DNA of 64,000 nucleotides from Methanomassiliicoccales archaeon UBA280 (GCA_002499085.1 DAKD01000027.1:15770-79769); one strand, 5' to 3'. Shown: positions 44,301-51,531, numbered from the stretch's first letter. Program-made: numbers and translations. Notes: generated by a model not told the origin, from the sequence alone.

Positions 44301-45316
44301 TCTGGACGACCATGGACCAGACAACCTACCCGGGCGGCATAGCCGCAACCCAGACATGGTCCAGGTTCAAGCATGAGGACACGGGAATGCCGGAGGACAC
44401 AGGCGCGACTGCGGACTGGTACATTTCCGACAATGCATGGCTGGTACCCGAGGGCCCGACCCCGGCCGCGCCCAATGACAGGAAGAGGCCCATAATGGAA
44501 GTCTGGAAAAGCGCCTCTCCGCTGATTGCTGAGCCGGGACAGCTGGTGACGTACACAATATGGTACAACAATACCGGCGACGGGAATGCCAAGGATGTGT
44601 GGGTCAATGACACGCTGCCCACCGGAATGGATTATGTCTCGGCAAACCCGACCCCCGCAAGCGTCTCAGGGCAGGACATTGTCTGGTACTTCAACAATGT
44701 CAACCACAACACAGTCAACTCCATCACCCTGACGGCAAGAGTGAGCGCGCTGGCAGCCGACGGGGACATTCTGGTCAACACTGCAACTCTGGTCTACCAT
44801 GACGCGCTCAGGAGACCCATGGGCTCGAGCGCGGACACGGCCGATGTCACATGCTCCAGAGCCGTGATCTCTGTCGAAAAAGTTGCTGATGTCGCCGAGA
44901 CCGTGGCAGGAGGCACTGTTGTTTACACGATATATTACAACAATACCGGCAGCGCAAACGCCGGTTCAGTGTGGGTCAACGACACGCTGCCCGCGGGAGT
45001 GACTTTCATGTCTGCCAGCATCCCGCCGACTGTTTCCGGCAGCGTCCTGAGTTGGCATCTGACCGATGTTGCTCCGGGCACGCATTCCATAACTGTGACT
45101 GTCGCTGTAAATGCCACGGCAGGAAGCGGAACAATAACCAACTGGGCTTTCCTGGACTATGCCTCCAACTACGGCACAGCCCTGGGCTCCGGTTCGGACT
45201 CCGCAACCGTTATCATCCCGGAGATGGGGCGGCTTGCCGTGCCTCTGCTGGGCATCATGCTGATGGCAATTGCAGGAATAGGAAAAGGGAGGAGGAACGA
45301 TGGAAAGAAAGTATGA
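38348..45316 (+). CDS. Giant transmembrane protein: HhH, eight zinc ribbons, NG-repeat tract, lamin-tail and DUF11 domains
   Basis: 2322 residues. Cytosolic side: helix-hairpin-helix (8-62); zinc ribbons with C-x2-C pairs at Cys84/87/98/101, 139/142/153/156, 192/195/206/209, 228/231/242/245, 269/272/283/286, 306/309/320/323, 347/350/361/364 and an eighth near 433. Four are preceded by DGFWY. An acidic linker and a TPR-like helical pair (about 595-715) follow. Residues 733-848 hold 19 [V/T/I]-Asn-Gly tripeptides. One membrane span ('LTAMALFVTLVLMLSMLGNLM', shortened: about 873-895) leads outside to CBM9-like 'IDGSFADWDG' units, two lamin-tail domains ('VINEIMPAP', 'IVMNEISV') and four DUF11-type repeats ('YTIWYNNTG'). 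It ends 'IPEMGRLAVPLLGIMLMA' plus basic residues, a second span or sorting signal. A sensor or DNA/RNA-to-surface link is possible; function unknown. Confidence 0.85.
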   Translation: MYQTDDDLVELLLIPKVGRARARSLFNAGFKTLDDLARAKPEQLLGIPGISQGIAAGIIESANGMLISKPADERLESKSGIDICPLCGSMVSAGAKVCNGCGVTFSDEVEDLTQELGAREGEEGHDGFWYRDQGKLFICPECGSLVADGSQACPNCGVRFEEGGDEELEPPAPAAGDADGFWYKSGSKISMCPNCGSFLSGDAASCTSCGLVFEAGEEEELEPEKFTCPMCKKDLHPGADRCEGCGFDFSAEKDKDGFWYKEQGGLFMCPNCGAFIPRDAERCSICNSVLEVGEEEDVPQPQAVLCPMCGIPAPAGAGKCASCGFDFSEEKDKDGFWYKDSVALFICPMCGAFMSEAADKCANCGAVFEEDGAEKETARDIVPDMAAKITVEKEADELIEMMEIEEELDAATKSGPRDSQDLPADGETVAPVPASDSLVLCPVCGAFSRSGGTKCPACDAVFDDIEDMELAGVRPARAADAELASEMAAEIREIEAELLEPAKPMKSERGGVSKDFLDRWKRLDGNGGVSGQAGKRSAKPTDAEIEKELGLDGLPRAEDLSSQIDEAELEAGIDEMAGKPKPAGFWIQRARELAAGGQVEEAVACLDRAAETDPDRELEYKRLMLELMGVGYPEAKVDISEIAAIDDIGELKIDRELLSGKTERRLAEIDRELDREPGNSALWQEKGELLEKLGRHEEAVQCFDTSISMTYAELRKETKDAHRHVPQIGIGLTNGQGRVNGRVNGLLIQRGLSRGETNGLADGRTNGRVNGLRVPRGKINGMVNGLSGRVNGLTNGKINGTGLVSGRTNGRTNGRINGTGMINGAGMVNGSRGLINGGLVNGLGLVNGEAMVGGSGVLRRMRRRRRERIMWRYRLTAMALFVTLVLMLSMLGNLMVEEESGAIHIDGSFADWDGVRIYSNFLGAPVSPNLRILETGMVLEEDSVKARVLFEGQPFNAADGAVDSVWAFIDLDGDPATGYILEGMGADLAAEMYGWNGTVMGTNLHRFDGTLNRSDWNGFYNAGSVDCELGGNGLEASLRIPRDMAASVNDPGMLVMTLDSEGNSDVTDYFMSESAGGNAATFRHSGADILTQGTAATLGELTLSAHSANGAEFRSLDFTAEGTFMPDISLIGSDGSEIPVRPSVSGNTLSLEFVHPLVLEYGTAVTLTLEASIPLAAAGTLGLRLDSANATDGARVRNLNSKLHNLGMPEDMTVDGAFGDWAYSPANPDRAGDVISGSGNRDFINSNVDLADARLADDGVSLFFYASVHGVMMGGSEIPTIRSRPGLPGPAGEADSDRDSVPDRLDTLYLDFNNDGIPDSESVMPDDAPDLDGDGIADYPGGPDWWLNTTIPADVEAPYGGSFVSVYIGPVDVSHRENLGDDRAYIMFDTDENPATGSNLRGAPGVEYAVVISGKQNRIMAAELYVSDPSHLPTGWRFVRDVSAATDWTRLEGAVQYSALGLGPGGNFTAYMALEDWNGAGDISDENLGASDLPASPSGTRSPAGDYVVINEIMPAPDTGEWIELCNPTSGPINIGGLRLRIGNRDLIVFPANTILGAFGSGTEYYLATFYGWRDDIPNGGGTVLFQWDSPGPGWTTRDSFTYTAVLAGQSYARLKNSTWGMPLDTDSTADLYASLLPSPGAPNDRTRPIINADKNADAEYGMPGDSVVYTIWYNNTGDGNARHVWVNDTIPTGLTYQSSSLPYASYSGQTYCWYFSHVAPGTHSFTVTATIDAGVPSGTVLTNMVQIQYTDQLSRPMGTTSDTWDVTVQVPPPVITLIKTASYTNPSPGDDVDFTIYYNNTGTGTATNVWLNDTLPAGMTYIAATPVPDSVAGQIIFWHFQSLAPGNYQLTVTAQVGAAVPVGTVMTNTVDCDYTDSSDDPIPGLTASASVTVTDPLSRIVMNEISVQGNDNEWVEVCNPTSTPIDVSGWRIRAGTVTVYTFPAGTILGAWGSGSEYFVADTGGGNDFGNGGGTVQLQRRIGLVWTTMDQTTYPGGIAATQTWSRFKHEDTGMPEDTGATADWYISDNAWLVPEGPTPAAPNDRKRPIMEVWKSASPLIAEPGQLVTYTIWYNNTGDGNAKDVWVNDTLPTGMDYVSANPTPASVSGQDIVWYFNNVNHNTVNSITLTARVSALAADGDILVNTATLVYHDALRRPMGSSADTADVTCSRAVISVEKVADVAETVAGGTVVYTIYYNNTGSANAGSVWVNDTLPAGVTFMSASIPPTVSGSVLSWHLTDVAPGTHSITVTVAVNATAGSGTITNWAFLDYASNYGTALGSGSDSATVIIPEMGRLAVPLLGIMLMAIAGIGKGRRNDGKKV
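40544..40891 (+). repeat. Coding repeat: [V/T/I]-Asn-Gly tract
   Basis: Nineteen tripeptides of a beta-branched residue followed by Asn-Gly occur in residues 733-848 of the giant protein, often preceded by Arg or Gly. Codons for Asn-Gly alternate AACGGC, AACGGA and AACGGG, so the pattern is conserved at protein rather than DNA level. It links the TPR-like part to the membrane span. Confidence 0.85.
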
Positions 45317-45443
45317 GCACAGGACAAGGAGCAGGACAGGATGGATGTGGGTTGCCTTTGAGGGGGCCCTATCCAACCTTCCGATACTGGTATGCGGGTT
45401 CGCCGTTGCACTAGCCCTTGTCAACGATGTGTTCGGAAGCTGA
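45300..45443 (+). CDS. Small single-span membrane protein
   Basis: A 47-codon frame whose ATG follows GGGAGGAGG by four bases, one of the best Shine-Dalgarno sites in the window. It overlaps the last 17 bases of the giant gene, so it is probably translationally coupled to it. The product begins with a basic segment (MERKYEHRTRSRTG) and continues with a hydrophobic helix (about 15-42, 'LPILVCGFAVALALV'). It may be an accessory subunit of the giant protein; no family is recognised. Confidence 0.6.
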   Translation: MERKYEHRTRSRTGWMWVAFEGALSNLPILVCGFAVALALVNDVFGS

Positions 45444-45501
45444 TTGCTGCACTGATGCCGAGATGGCGCCGAGGCAGAGCCAGGGTTAAGCCGATGGCAG
45501 T

Positions 45502-46641
45502 TTACATTATCTTGGCCAATGCATTTTCGGCCCTCTCGGCCATGGGTGCGGAGCCTGCGGCCCTGAATGATTTAACCGCGTCTTTCAGATGGACTGCCGC
45601 TTCTTCTTTCTTGTTCTGCTTCGACAGGCATTCGCCGTATGCCAGCGCCATCAGCCCGGTGTCGAACGGTATTCCCAACGAGACCATCTTCAGGAGGGCG
45701 GCCAAGTAATTCTCGCTTGCCTTGCCGAGATTTTCTTCGTTTTCGTGAATCAAGCCCCAGGCGAATTTCACCATGGCCTGGAGATATTCGTCCTGTATCC
45801 CGGCGGCATTGTCCTCTGCCATGGTGATGAATGTCCTCGCTTCCAGGTTCCGGCCTTCCCTTATGTGGCATTCTGCGAGATTTGTCAGGAGGTAGGACAT
45901 GTTCCTCCGCACGCCCTTTCCCGTTGTGAGCCTCAGGCCTTCGTTGAAGCATTCTATGGCCTTGGAATACTTGCCCATCACCTTGTGTGTCTCGCCGGTG
46001 TTGTTGAGGACCCTGGTGGCTTCTATGACGTTTCCGGCCTTGGTGTAATGCTTAAGAGCTGCCTCGTTCGAGGTTATAGACAGTTGGTAATTGCCCAAAT
46101 CGAAGGCCGCGGTGCCGATGAGGGCCTGGGCTGCGCCCATTATGTCATCGTCTTCCGACTCCTCGGCGATTGCGAGGGCCTTTCTCGCGTTCAGTATGGC
46201 CTGGTCGCCCATTCCCTTTCTCCAGAATATTATGCCCTTGCCTATCATGGCCTTGGCCATCATGGGATGCCTGTATCTGTGGCCAAGATGGGTTATGGCC
46301 TGGTCGAATTTTTTTTGTGCCAGGTCCCATTTGCCTTTCTTGGACAGGATGGTGCCGGAGTTTATCAGGGCCTCGCCCATGAAGCCGACAAGATTGTTCC
46401 GAGTGGCGGTCTGAAGCACATTGTCCAGGAACATCAGGGCGTCAACCCATTGCCCGGTTATGTGATTCACCTCGGCCAACTTCATCATGATGTCCAGCCT
46501 CTGCTTGATGTCGCCGGGAGCGGTTTTCTCCGCCATATCGAGCGCGTCCCTGAGAATGTAGTGGGCACGGTCGTAATCTCCCTTGGCTGTGCTCAGGTCG
46601 GCCAGCGCGAGAAGGGACATGACATCGGTTTGGAGGGACAT
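45502..46641 (-). CDS. Tetratricopeptide-repeat protein
   Basis: 379 residues made of about eight TPR units, e.g. 'ALADLSTAKGDYDRAHYILR', 'INSGTILSKKGKWDLAQKKF', 'LNNTGETHKVMGKYSKAIEC' and 'TNLAECHIREGRNLEARTFI'. No signal peptide or extra domain is visible. It is a cytoplasmic protein-interaction scaffold whose partner is unknown. The minus-strand sequence CATTATATATCATTGG (about 46657-46672) supplies a TATA box within 30 bases of the ATG. It converges on the giant-protein unit, 58 bases beyond the small membrane ORF. Confidence 0.85.
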   Translation of the reverse strand: MSLQTDVMSLLALADLSTAKGDYDRAHYILRDALDMAEKTAPGDIKQRLDIMMKLAEVNHITGQWVDALMFLDNVLQTATRNNLVGFMGEALINSGTILSKKGKWDLAQKKFDQAITHLGHRYRHPMMAKAMIGKGIIFWRKGMGDQAILNARKALAIAEESEDDDIMGAAQALIGTAAFDLGNYQLSITSNEAALKHYTKAGNVIEATRVLNNTGETHKVMGKYSKAIECFNEGLRLTTGKGVRRNMSYLLTNLAECHIREGRNLEARTFITMAEDNAAGIQDEYLQAMVKFAWGLIHENEENLGKASENYLAALLKMVSLGIPFDTGLMALAYGECLSKQNKKEEAAVHLKDAVKSFRAAGSAPMAERAENALAKIM

Positions 46642-46739
46642 TGCTTGGGAATAATCCCAATGATATATAATGGTTTGAGACAGATGCGGTGTAGTTGTGC
46701 ATGATGGGCTATGATTTCTGGCTCTTCCGGCGCGGGCTG

Positions 46740-46831
46740 GGCGGTTGGCGGGATTTGTAGGGGAGGCGCGCGGGGCGGTTGTAGGGATTTGTGGGGGAGG
46801 CGCGCGGGGCGGTTGGCGGGATTTGGGGGTG
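46740..46831. repeat. 34-base tandem repeat, 2.7 copies
   Basis: Units at 46740-46773, 46774-46807 and a partial at 46808-46831, each starting GGCGGTTG and GC-rich, ending GGAGGCGCGCGG. Copies differ at only a few bases. Located upstream of the TPR gene promoter. Confidence 0.85.
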
Positions 46832-47290
46832 TTGTGTTATTCGAAGGATGAAAAAACGTAATCAATGCAAGAGCTTACAGATTGATGGCGATTGCTTCAC
46901 AACATTTCGCAGAGAGGCGCAATCGCCGGTTGCGACGAATTTGATCGATTGTCGCCAAAGAAATTCGTCTTACCTCCCTTCCCCCGGTGTGAGTGAAATT
47001 GCTCTGATTTGTAACTGATTCAAAAAAGGAAGGGAGGGCTAGCCTTGTCAGAAGGGATGGGATGCACTCTAACAACTAGCCCAAAATCCCCCAATTGCCT
47101 ATATAAATAGGAGTATATAAATACCTTTTGAGTAAGATTTATATATAAGGTATCGAAATTATTAACGACCGGCTGACAGTTTTTCACTATAATCATATAA
47201 AAGAATTATTCCCTGGTCTGATAAATTGATTAATATATATTTTTCACATATATAAATAATTGATATTTGGTTTTCGCGCCGTGCGGATGC
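46832..47290. other. AT-rich intergenic region with long-stem hairpins and TATA-like boxes
   Basis: No gene I can support. Perfect stems: GGCGATTGC/GCAATCGCC (46887-46895, 46919-46927), GACGAATTT/AAATTCGTC (46934-46942, 46961-46969), GGGCTAG/CTAGCCC (47036-47042, 47076-47082) and ATACCTT/AAGGTAT (47121-47127, 47147-47153). From 47095 to 47280 the sequence is very AT-rich with several TATATAAAT-type boxes on both strands, which could drive an unrecognised small RNA. Confidence 0.55.
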
Positions 47291-48172
47291 TCAGAGATAG
47301 CCCGATGTCTGCAGGAGCATTATGTCCTCCGTGCTCAGCTTTTCGCCTCTCTTGAACTTCTCGTATATGTCCTTGGCCTCGTCGCGCTCGCTCTTCTGCT
47401 CGCGCGGCGCTGCCGCATCCTCTTCTGTCGGGGGCGTATCCCTGTGCCTGAGGCCTGAGAGCATCTTGTCGTAGTCGTGGACCTGCTTTATCATCTCTAT
47501 GTGCTTCTGATGTTCCTCGTCGGCCTGGACCTTGCATTTTATGAAGCTGTCCTGGGCCTTGTCCGCCTCCTTTCTTATGGCGTCGGAGCGGTCGTAAATC
47601 TCCATCATGCTGTCATGCTCTTTCTGGGACTGAACCGCCAACTCCTCGACCTTCGCATGGAAGTATTCGGCCTTGTCCCTGGCCTCGTTCGCTTCCGCAA
47701 TCAGCGCCTTTATCTCCTCATCGCCCTCGAGCTCCTTCTCCAAGGCCTGTATCTCCGCGTTGAGGGCGCGCATCTGGTCTATCAAGTCCTTCTCCTTGCT
47801 CGGGCTCAGCGAGGATGTCTGCTGCTGGAATTCCAGGTCCTTGAGTTTCTTCTTCAGAAGCCTTATCGGAGGGCCCTTGCGGGGTTCCTTGTCGCGTTTC
47901 TTTCTTGCAAGGACCTCGGCTGTTTCGTTGACCCTCCTGTTCCACAGGTCGCGCTGCACCTTGATGTCCCTGACTTCCTGATTGAGCTGGTTCCGCTTGG
48001 CCTTGTGGACGTTGGCCTGGTCAATGTGCTCCCTGGCCTGGGCGTTCAGGTCGTCCCTCTTCCTGACCCACTCCTTTGTCTGCTCGTTCAGCCTGTCCCT
48101 GTGGTGGCGGTGCTTCTCCGCCTCGGCGTTGTGACGCTCGCGCTTCTCCATCAGTTCCTCAATCAGATCCAT
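47291..48172 (-). CDS. COG1340-type archaeal coiled-coil protein
   Basis: 293 residues, almost entirely coiled coil from residue 1 to 230. The repeated 'RDRLNEQTKEWVRKRDDLNA' and 'HKAKRNQLNQEVRDIKVQRD' pattern is characteristic of the uncharacterised archaeal family COG1340. The tail has a short low-complexity link and a conserved-looking end 'YEKFKRGEKLSTEDIMLLQT'. No ATPase motif or membrane span, so it is cytoplasmic. Sometimes such proteins are mislabelled phosphatases; nothing here supports that. Function unknown. Confidence 0.8.
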   Translation of the reverse strand: MDLIEELMEKRERHNAEAEKHRHHRDRLNEQTKEWVRKRDDLNAQAREHIDQANVHKAKRNQLNQEVRDIKVQRDLWNRRVNETAEVLARKKRDKEPRKGPPIRLLKKKLKDLEFQQQTSSLSPSKEKDLIDQMRALNAEIQALEKELEGDEEIKALIAEANEARDKAEYFHAKVEELAVQSQKEHDSMMEIYDRSDAIRKEADKAQDSFIKCKVQADEEHQKHIEMIKQVHDYDKMLSGLRHRDTPPTEEDAAAPREQKSERDEAKDIYEKFKRGEKLSTEDIMLLQTSGYL

Positions 48173-48313
48173 CGGACACCAATGCCGTAAATATGCTGGC
48201 GCTTCGTCTAATAGAAGATTGCCTTATTAAGCCTTTCGGATTTTTCTCTCCGTCGGAATTTTCAGTTCCCGACCGGTATGGGGCCCATTTCCCAGTATTG
48301 ACTGTCGTCCCCT
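48173..48313. other. Intergenic stretch before the hairpin array
   Basis: Upstream region of the COG1340 gene. It contains an imperfect stem CCGTCGG/CCGACCGG (about 48250-48275) and no open frame of note. Confidence 0.4.
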
Positions 48314-48738
48314 CCGAACGCCCGCAGGGCTTCGGTTGAAGAGAAAACCCAACGTCCGAAGGACTTGGGATGGAGAGTAAACTACCAGCCCCTGAAGGTA
48401 GTGGCGAATTCATTATAATCGGTGAAATTCGCCCTATCTCCAGTCTTCCTTCGGAAGCCTGAAGAGGCAGGCGTTTGGAGCAACGATATTCGCTGCGACT
48501 TAGCCGAATTTTGAATTCGGCGATAGTTGCCAGGGCTGGAAGTTTACCATGGGTTAGTTATATGCCGAATCAGAGATTCGGCAAACCCATTTTGAAATGT
48601 CAAAATGGAGCATACCTATTTTATCGAAGCCTGGGAGCTTCGATTCATTTTGATTATATATTCACGGTATGCAACGGTGGATTGACTACTGCCCATGCCG
48701 ATTCATCTCAGCCCTGAAGGGCTGAAGGTTCTCGGCAT
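48314..48738. repeat. Array of about ten consecutive hairpins
   Basis: Simple hairpins: 48314-48335 and 48348-48369 (bulged-C type), ACTACC/GGTAGT (48381-48402), GGCGAATT/AATTCGCC (48403-48433), CTTCC/GGAAG (48445-48457). Nested ones: GCCGAATT-TTG-AATTCGGC (48503-48521) inside GCAAC/GTTGC; GCCGAATC-AGA-GATTCGGC (48564-48582) inside ATGGGTT/AACCCAT (48549-48590); ATCGAAGC/GCTTCGAT (48623-48644) inside GCATACC/GGTATGC (48610-48672); TCAGCCC/GGGCTGA (48708-48725) inside ATGCCGA/TCGGCAT (48695-48738). CCATTTTGA/TCAAAATGG stands at 48587-48608. There are no unique spacers of constant size, so it is not CRISPR. The last element follows the glyA stop and may end that transcript. Confidence 0.8.
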
Positions 48739-48745
48739 CTTTACA

Positions 48746-50023
48746 CTAAATCAGATGGAACCTGTCATATGCGGGATGGCCGCTGTGGAAGCAGTACTGT
48801 ATGGTTTTGAAATCCCTCTTCAGCTTTATGACGTCCTGCTTGACTTTGTCTGTCGGCTCCTTCCTTACTATGGCCCTGACGATGAGGTCAGCAACCTCAG
48901 CCATGTGCGATTCTTTCATGCCCAGCCTTGTGAGTTCCTGGGAGCCGAGCCTTATGCCGCTCGGGCTCTTGGGCTTGGTGTCTCTGGGCAGCATGTTCAT
49001 GTTGGCTATGATGTTAGAATCCTCCAGAAGCTGGGAGCAGGGAGAGCCGCCGCCGTGCTCCTCCACATCTATCGCAATAATGTGGGATGCGGTGAACCCT
49101 TTGTGCTCGCAGAGGACCTTGATGCTGCGCTCGTGAAGGGCCTGGCCCAGGGCCTTGGAGTTCCTGATTACCTGATCGGCATACTGGGCACCGAACTCGA
49201 TGTGTTCGGCCAGGGATATCCCGAGCGATGCCATGGCATGAAGGTGGTGGTTGCTCGTGACGCCCGGGAATATGCCCGCGTAAAGAGATTTGGCCATCTT
49301 GTCGTCCCGCGGGTTGGCCACCAGTATTCCGTGCTGCGGGCCCGGGAATGTCTTGTGCGTGCTGCCTGTTATGACTTCTACCCCTTCCCTCAGCGGGTCC
49401 TGGAACTTGCCGCCGGCTATGAGCCCGAGGACGTGAGCGCCGTCGTACCAGACATAACAGCCCACTTCGTCGAGCGCGTCTTTCAGCTCCTTGATCGGAG
49501 AGGGGAAGAGAAACACAGACTGGCCGAAAAGCGCTATTTTCGGTTTGACTTCAAGTATTGTGCGCCTCGCGGCATCCACATCTATATTCATCTCGTGCGT
49601 GTCGAACGGGTAAGTGTGGCTGACCAGGCCCCTCAGGCCGACCGCGCCGAACTTCGCGGTGCTGATATGCGCACCGTCTGACAGCGCGCAGTGCGTTATC
49701 GGGTCGCCGTACTTTCCCAAAGCCTTCAGGACCCCGAGGTTGGCAACAGTCCCGGATGTCGGGCGTACGTCCGCGTGTGTGCACTTGAAAAGCTTCTTGG
49801 CCAGGTCCATGACCCTGGTCTCCACCTTGTCGACGTAGATGTTTCCGTGATAATATCTCTCGCCCGGAAGGCCCTCGGCATAACGGTCGCAGAAATCCGA
49901 GACCAGCATCTCCCTTGCGAGCGGACTGATAAGGTTCTCCGAGGCTATCATGGGCAATGAGTCCCCGAACCATTCGTGATGCCTGTCTATCTGCTCGACG
50001 ATGTAATCGGCTTCCTTCCTCAT
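48746..50023 (-). CDS. glyA: Serine hydroxymethyltransferase
   Basis: 425 residues, PLP-dependent fold type I. 'MIASENLISP' near the N-terminus, 'YAEGLPGERYYHG', 'YDGAHVLGLI' and the PLP-lysine motif 'TGSTHKTFPGPQHG' with Lys224 are all present. It interconverts serine and glycine with a pterin C1 carrier; whether that is tetrahydrofolate or tetrahydromethanopterin is not decidable by eye. The ATG at 50023 is preferred to 50053 because the minus-strand TATA box (AAGATATATACTT, about 50063-50075) would start RNA inside the longer frame, and GGTGA lies 11-15 bases before 50023. Confidence 0.95.
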   Translation of the reverse strand: MRKEADYIVEQIDRHHEWFGDSLPMIASENLISPLAREMLVSDFCDRYAEGLPGERYYHGNIYVDKVETRVMDLAKKLFKCTHADVRPTSGTVANLGVLKALGKYGDPITHCALSDGAHISTAKFGAVGLRGLVSHTYPFDTHEMNIDVDAARRTILEVKPKIALFGQSVFLFPSPIKELKDALDEVGCYVWYDGAHVLGLIAGGKFQDPLREGVEVITGSTHKTFPGPQHGILVANPRDDKMAKSLYAGIFPGVTSNHHLHAMASLGISLAEHIEFGAQYADQVIRNSKALGQALHERSIKVLCEHKGFTASHIIAIDVEEHGGGSPCSQLLEDSNIIANMNMLPRDTKPKSPSGIRLGSQELTRLGMKESHMAEVADLIVRAIVRKEPTDKVKQDVIKLKRDFKTIQYCFHSGHPAYDRFHLI

Positions 50024-50061
50024 GTCACTCAAGGTTTCACCGCAGGGGACCATGTTTTCTG

Positions 50062-50150
50062 GAAGTATATATCTTTCTCATGGCGGTTTCCTTGCCCCGG
50101 TGCCAGGCCTATTATATTTTTGTTCGGGTATAAAAAGCATAGCCTTTTAT
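50062..50150. promoter_or_regulatory. Divergent TATA boxes for glyA and the MFS gene
   Basis: AAGATATATACTT on the minus strand (about 50063-50075) serves glyA. GGGTATAAAAAGC (about 50127-50139) and CTTTTATCC (about 50145-50153) on the plus strand are candidate boxes for the gene at 50176. Confidence 0.45.
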
Positions 50151-50175
50151 CCATGACGGATATTTCCGGTCCGGG

Positions 50176-51531
50176 ATGTCTCTAACGACCGCGTCAGCCG
50201 ACGCTACGCCCGAAAGGAAGGCCCTGTGGTTTTACTCGTATTTACCCACGAACATGGCGGGCGGATGCTTCGACTCGCTGTTGCCCATATTCATCGTACT
50301 GGCTCTCGGAGGCACAGTCGGGGATGTGGCCGCGGTGTCTGTGGCCGCGTCCTTCGCTGCCGTTCCGTCCCTCATATTCTGGGGCAGGGTATCTGACTCG
50401 ATGAAATGGAGAAAGCATTTCGTCGTCATGGGTTTTCTGGGAAGGTCCATAGCGTACACTATAATGGGTTTCTCCGTCAGCACGGGGGACCTGCTGTTCG
50501 CAAACATAGTCATGGGCCTACTGGCATCGGCAAGCACGCCGGCGATGAGCATACTGATCCTGGAATCGTTCGACAGGAGGGTGTGGTCAGAGAAGATCGG
50601 CCTTTTCAACCGGGTCGCCGGAATCGGCAACATAGCAGGCATAGCTCTCGGTTCACTGTGGATAGCCTTCTCTCCCGGGCTATTCGGTGTGGAGGTCTCA
50701 CTGAGACTGCTTTTCCTCATCAATGCCCTGCTCGCGCTTGTGGGTTCATGGCTGGCATTTGCCCTTATCCTTGAGCCGGGCGAGAAGCTGTCGAGGGAAA
50801 CATTCTACGAGCATATTCTCCAGATAATACGATGGACCCATGACAGGAGCCGTTACCTTCCCGACAAGATACACCATTTCTTCTCCTGGAAGCACCTAAG
50901 CCGAGTATTTGAGCCCGGGTCCAGCGGCAAAAGCTATATGTCCTGGTTCCTGGCATCTACGTTCATATACAATATCGGGGCCGTGGGATTCTTCACCATA
51001 GCGCCAGTTTATCTTCTCGATGAGCTCGATATGGACGGAGCCACGGTCTTCGGCCTTGCCTTGATCCAGGCCATAGCGTCAACTCTCCTCTTCAAATATT
51101 TCGGAAGGTTCTCGGACAGGGGTGACAAGCCCAAGCTGCTGTTCTTCTCCAAGGTTGCCAGGGTGGGCATATTCGCCATGTATATTTTCACCGCACCGAT
51201 ACTGGCAGCTAGTTTTGCGGTCGCCGTGGCTTTCCTTGTGGCGCTGCATGTTGCCATCGGCATAACCTGGGCCATCATTGCGGATACGCAGCTTCCCATC
51301 GCCGTGAGCGCGGGCCCGGACGAGCGCAAGGGTTCGCATGCGGGGGTGTTCAATGCGGCCGTGGGCCTGGGTGCGATCGCCGGCGGAGCCTTCGGCGGGA
51401 TATCCGCAATCGGTATAGGCTTTGTGCCCTCGATAGTTACCTGTGCATTGATTGTGGGCGCGAGCGGCATAATTCTCAGGACAAAGGTCAGAACTGGCAA
51501 AGGAACCGGACCTGTGAATGAAAGTGCATGA
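50176..51531 (+). CDS. Major facilitator superfamily transporter
   Basis: 451 residues with 12 predicted membrane spans in two six-helix halves joined by a long charged loop (about residues 200-250). Loop 2-3 contains 'FWGRVSDSMKWRKHF', the family's G-x3-D-R/K signature in variant form, and its repeat in the second half is 'YFGRFSDRGDKPKLL'. A secondary carrier or drug/metabolite exporter in the cytoplasmic membrane; substrate unknown. A TATA box about 25-45 bases upstream suggests a short or absent leader. It converges with the radical SAM gene, 28 bases apart. Confidence 0.88.
   Translation: MSLTTASADATPERKALWFYSYLPTNMAGGCFDSLLPIFIVLALGGTVGDVAAVSVAASFAAVPSLIFWGRVSDSMKWRKHFVVMGFLGRSIAYTIMGFSVSTGDLLFANIVMGLLASASTPAMSILILESFDRRVWSEKIGLFNRVAGIGNIAGIALGSLWIAFSPGLFGVEVSLRLLFLINALLALVGSWLAFALILEPGEKLSRETFYEHILQIIRWTHDRSRYLPDKIHHFFSWKHLSRVFEPGSSGKSYMSWFLASTFIYNIGAVGFFTIAPVYLLDELDMDGATVFGLALIQAIASTLLFKYFGRFSDRGDKPKLLFFSKVARVGIFAMYIFTAPILAASFAVAVAFLVALHVAIGITWAIIADTQLPIAVSAGPDERKGSHAGVFNAAVGLGAIAGGAFGGISAIGIGFVPSIVTCALIVGASGIILRTKVRTGKGTGPVNESA

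Noticed and set aside
46791..47018. 75-codon plus-strand frame
   Set aside because: It crosses the tandem repeat and two hairpins, with no start signal.
48314..48738. CRISPR-like array
   Set aside because: Repeats are palindromes of differing sequence and spacing with no constant spacers and no cas genes nearby.
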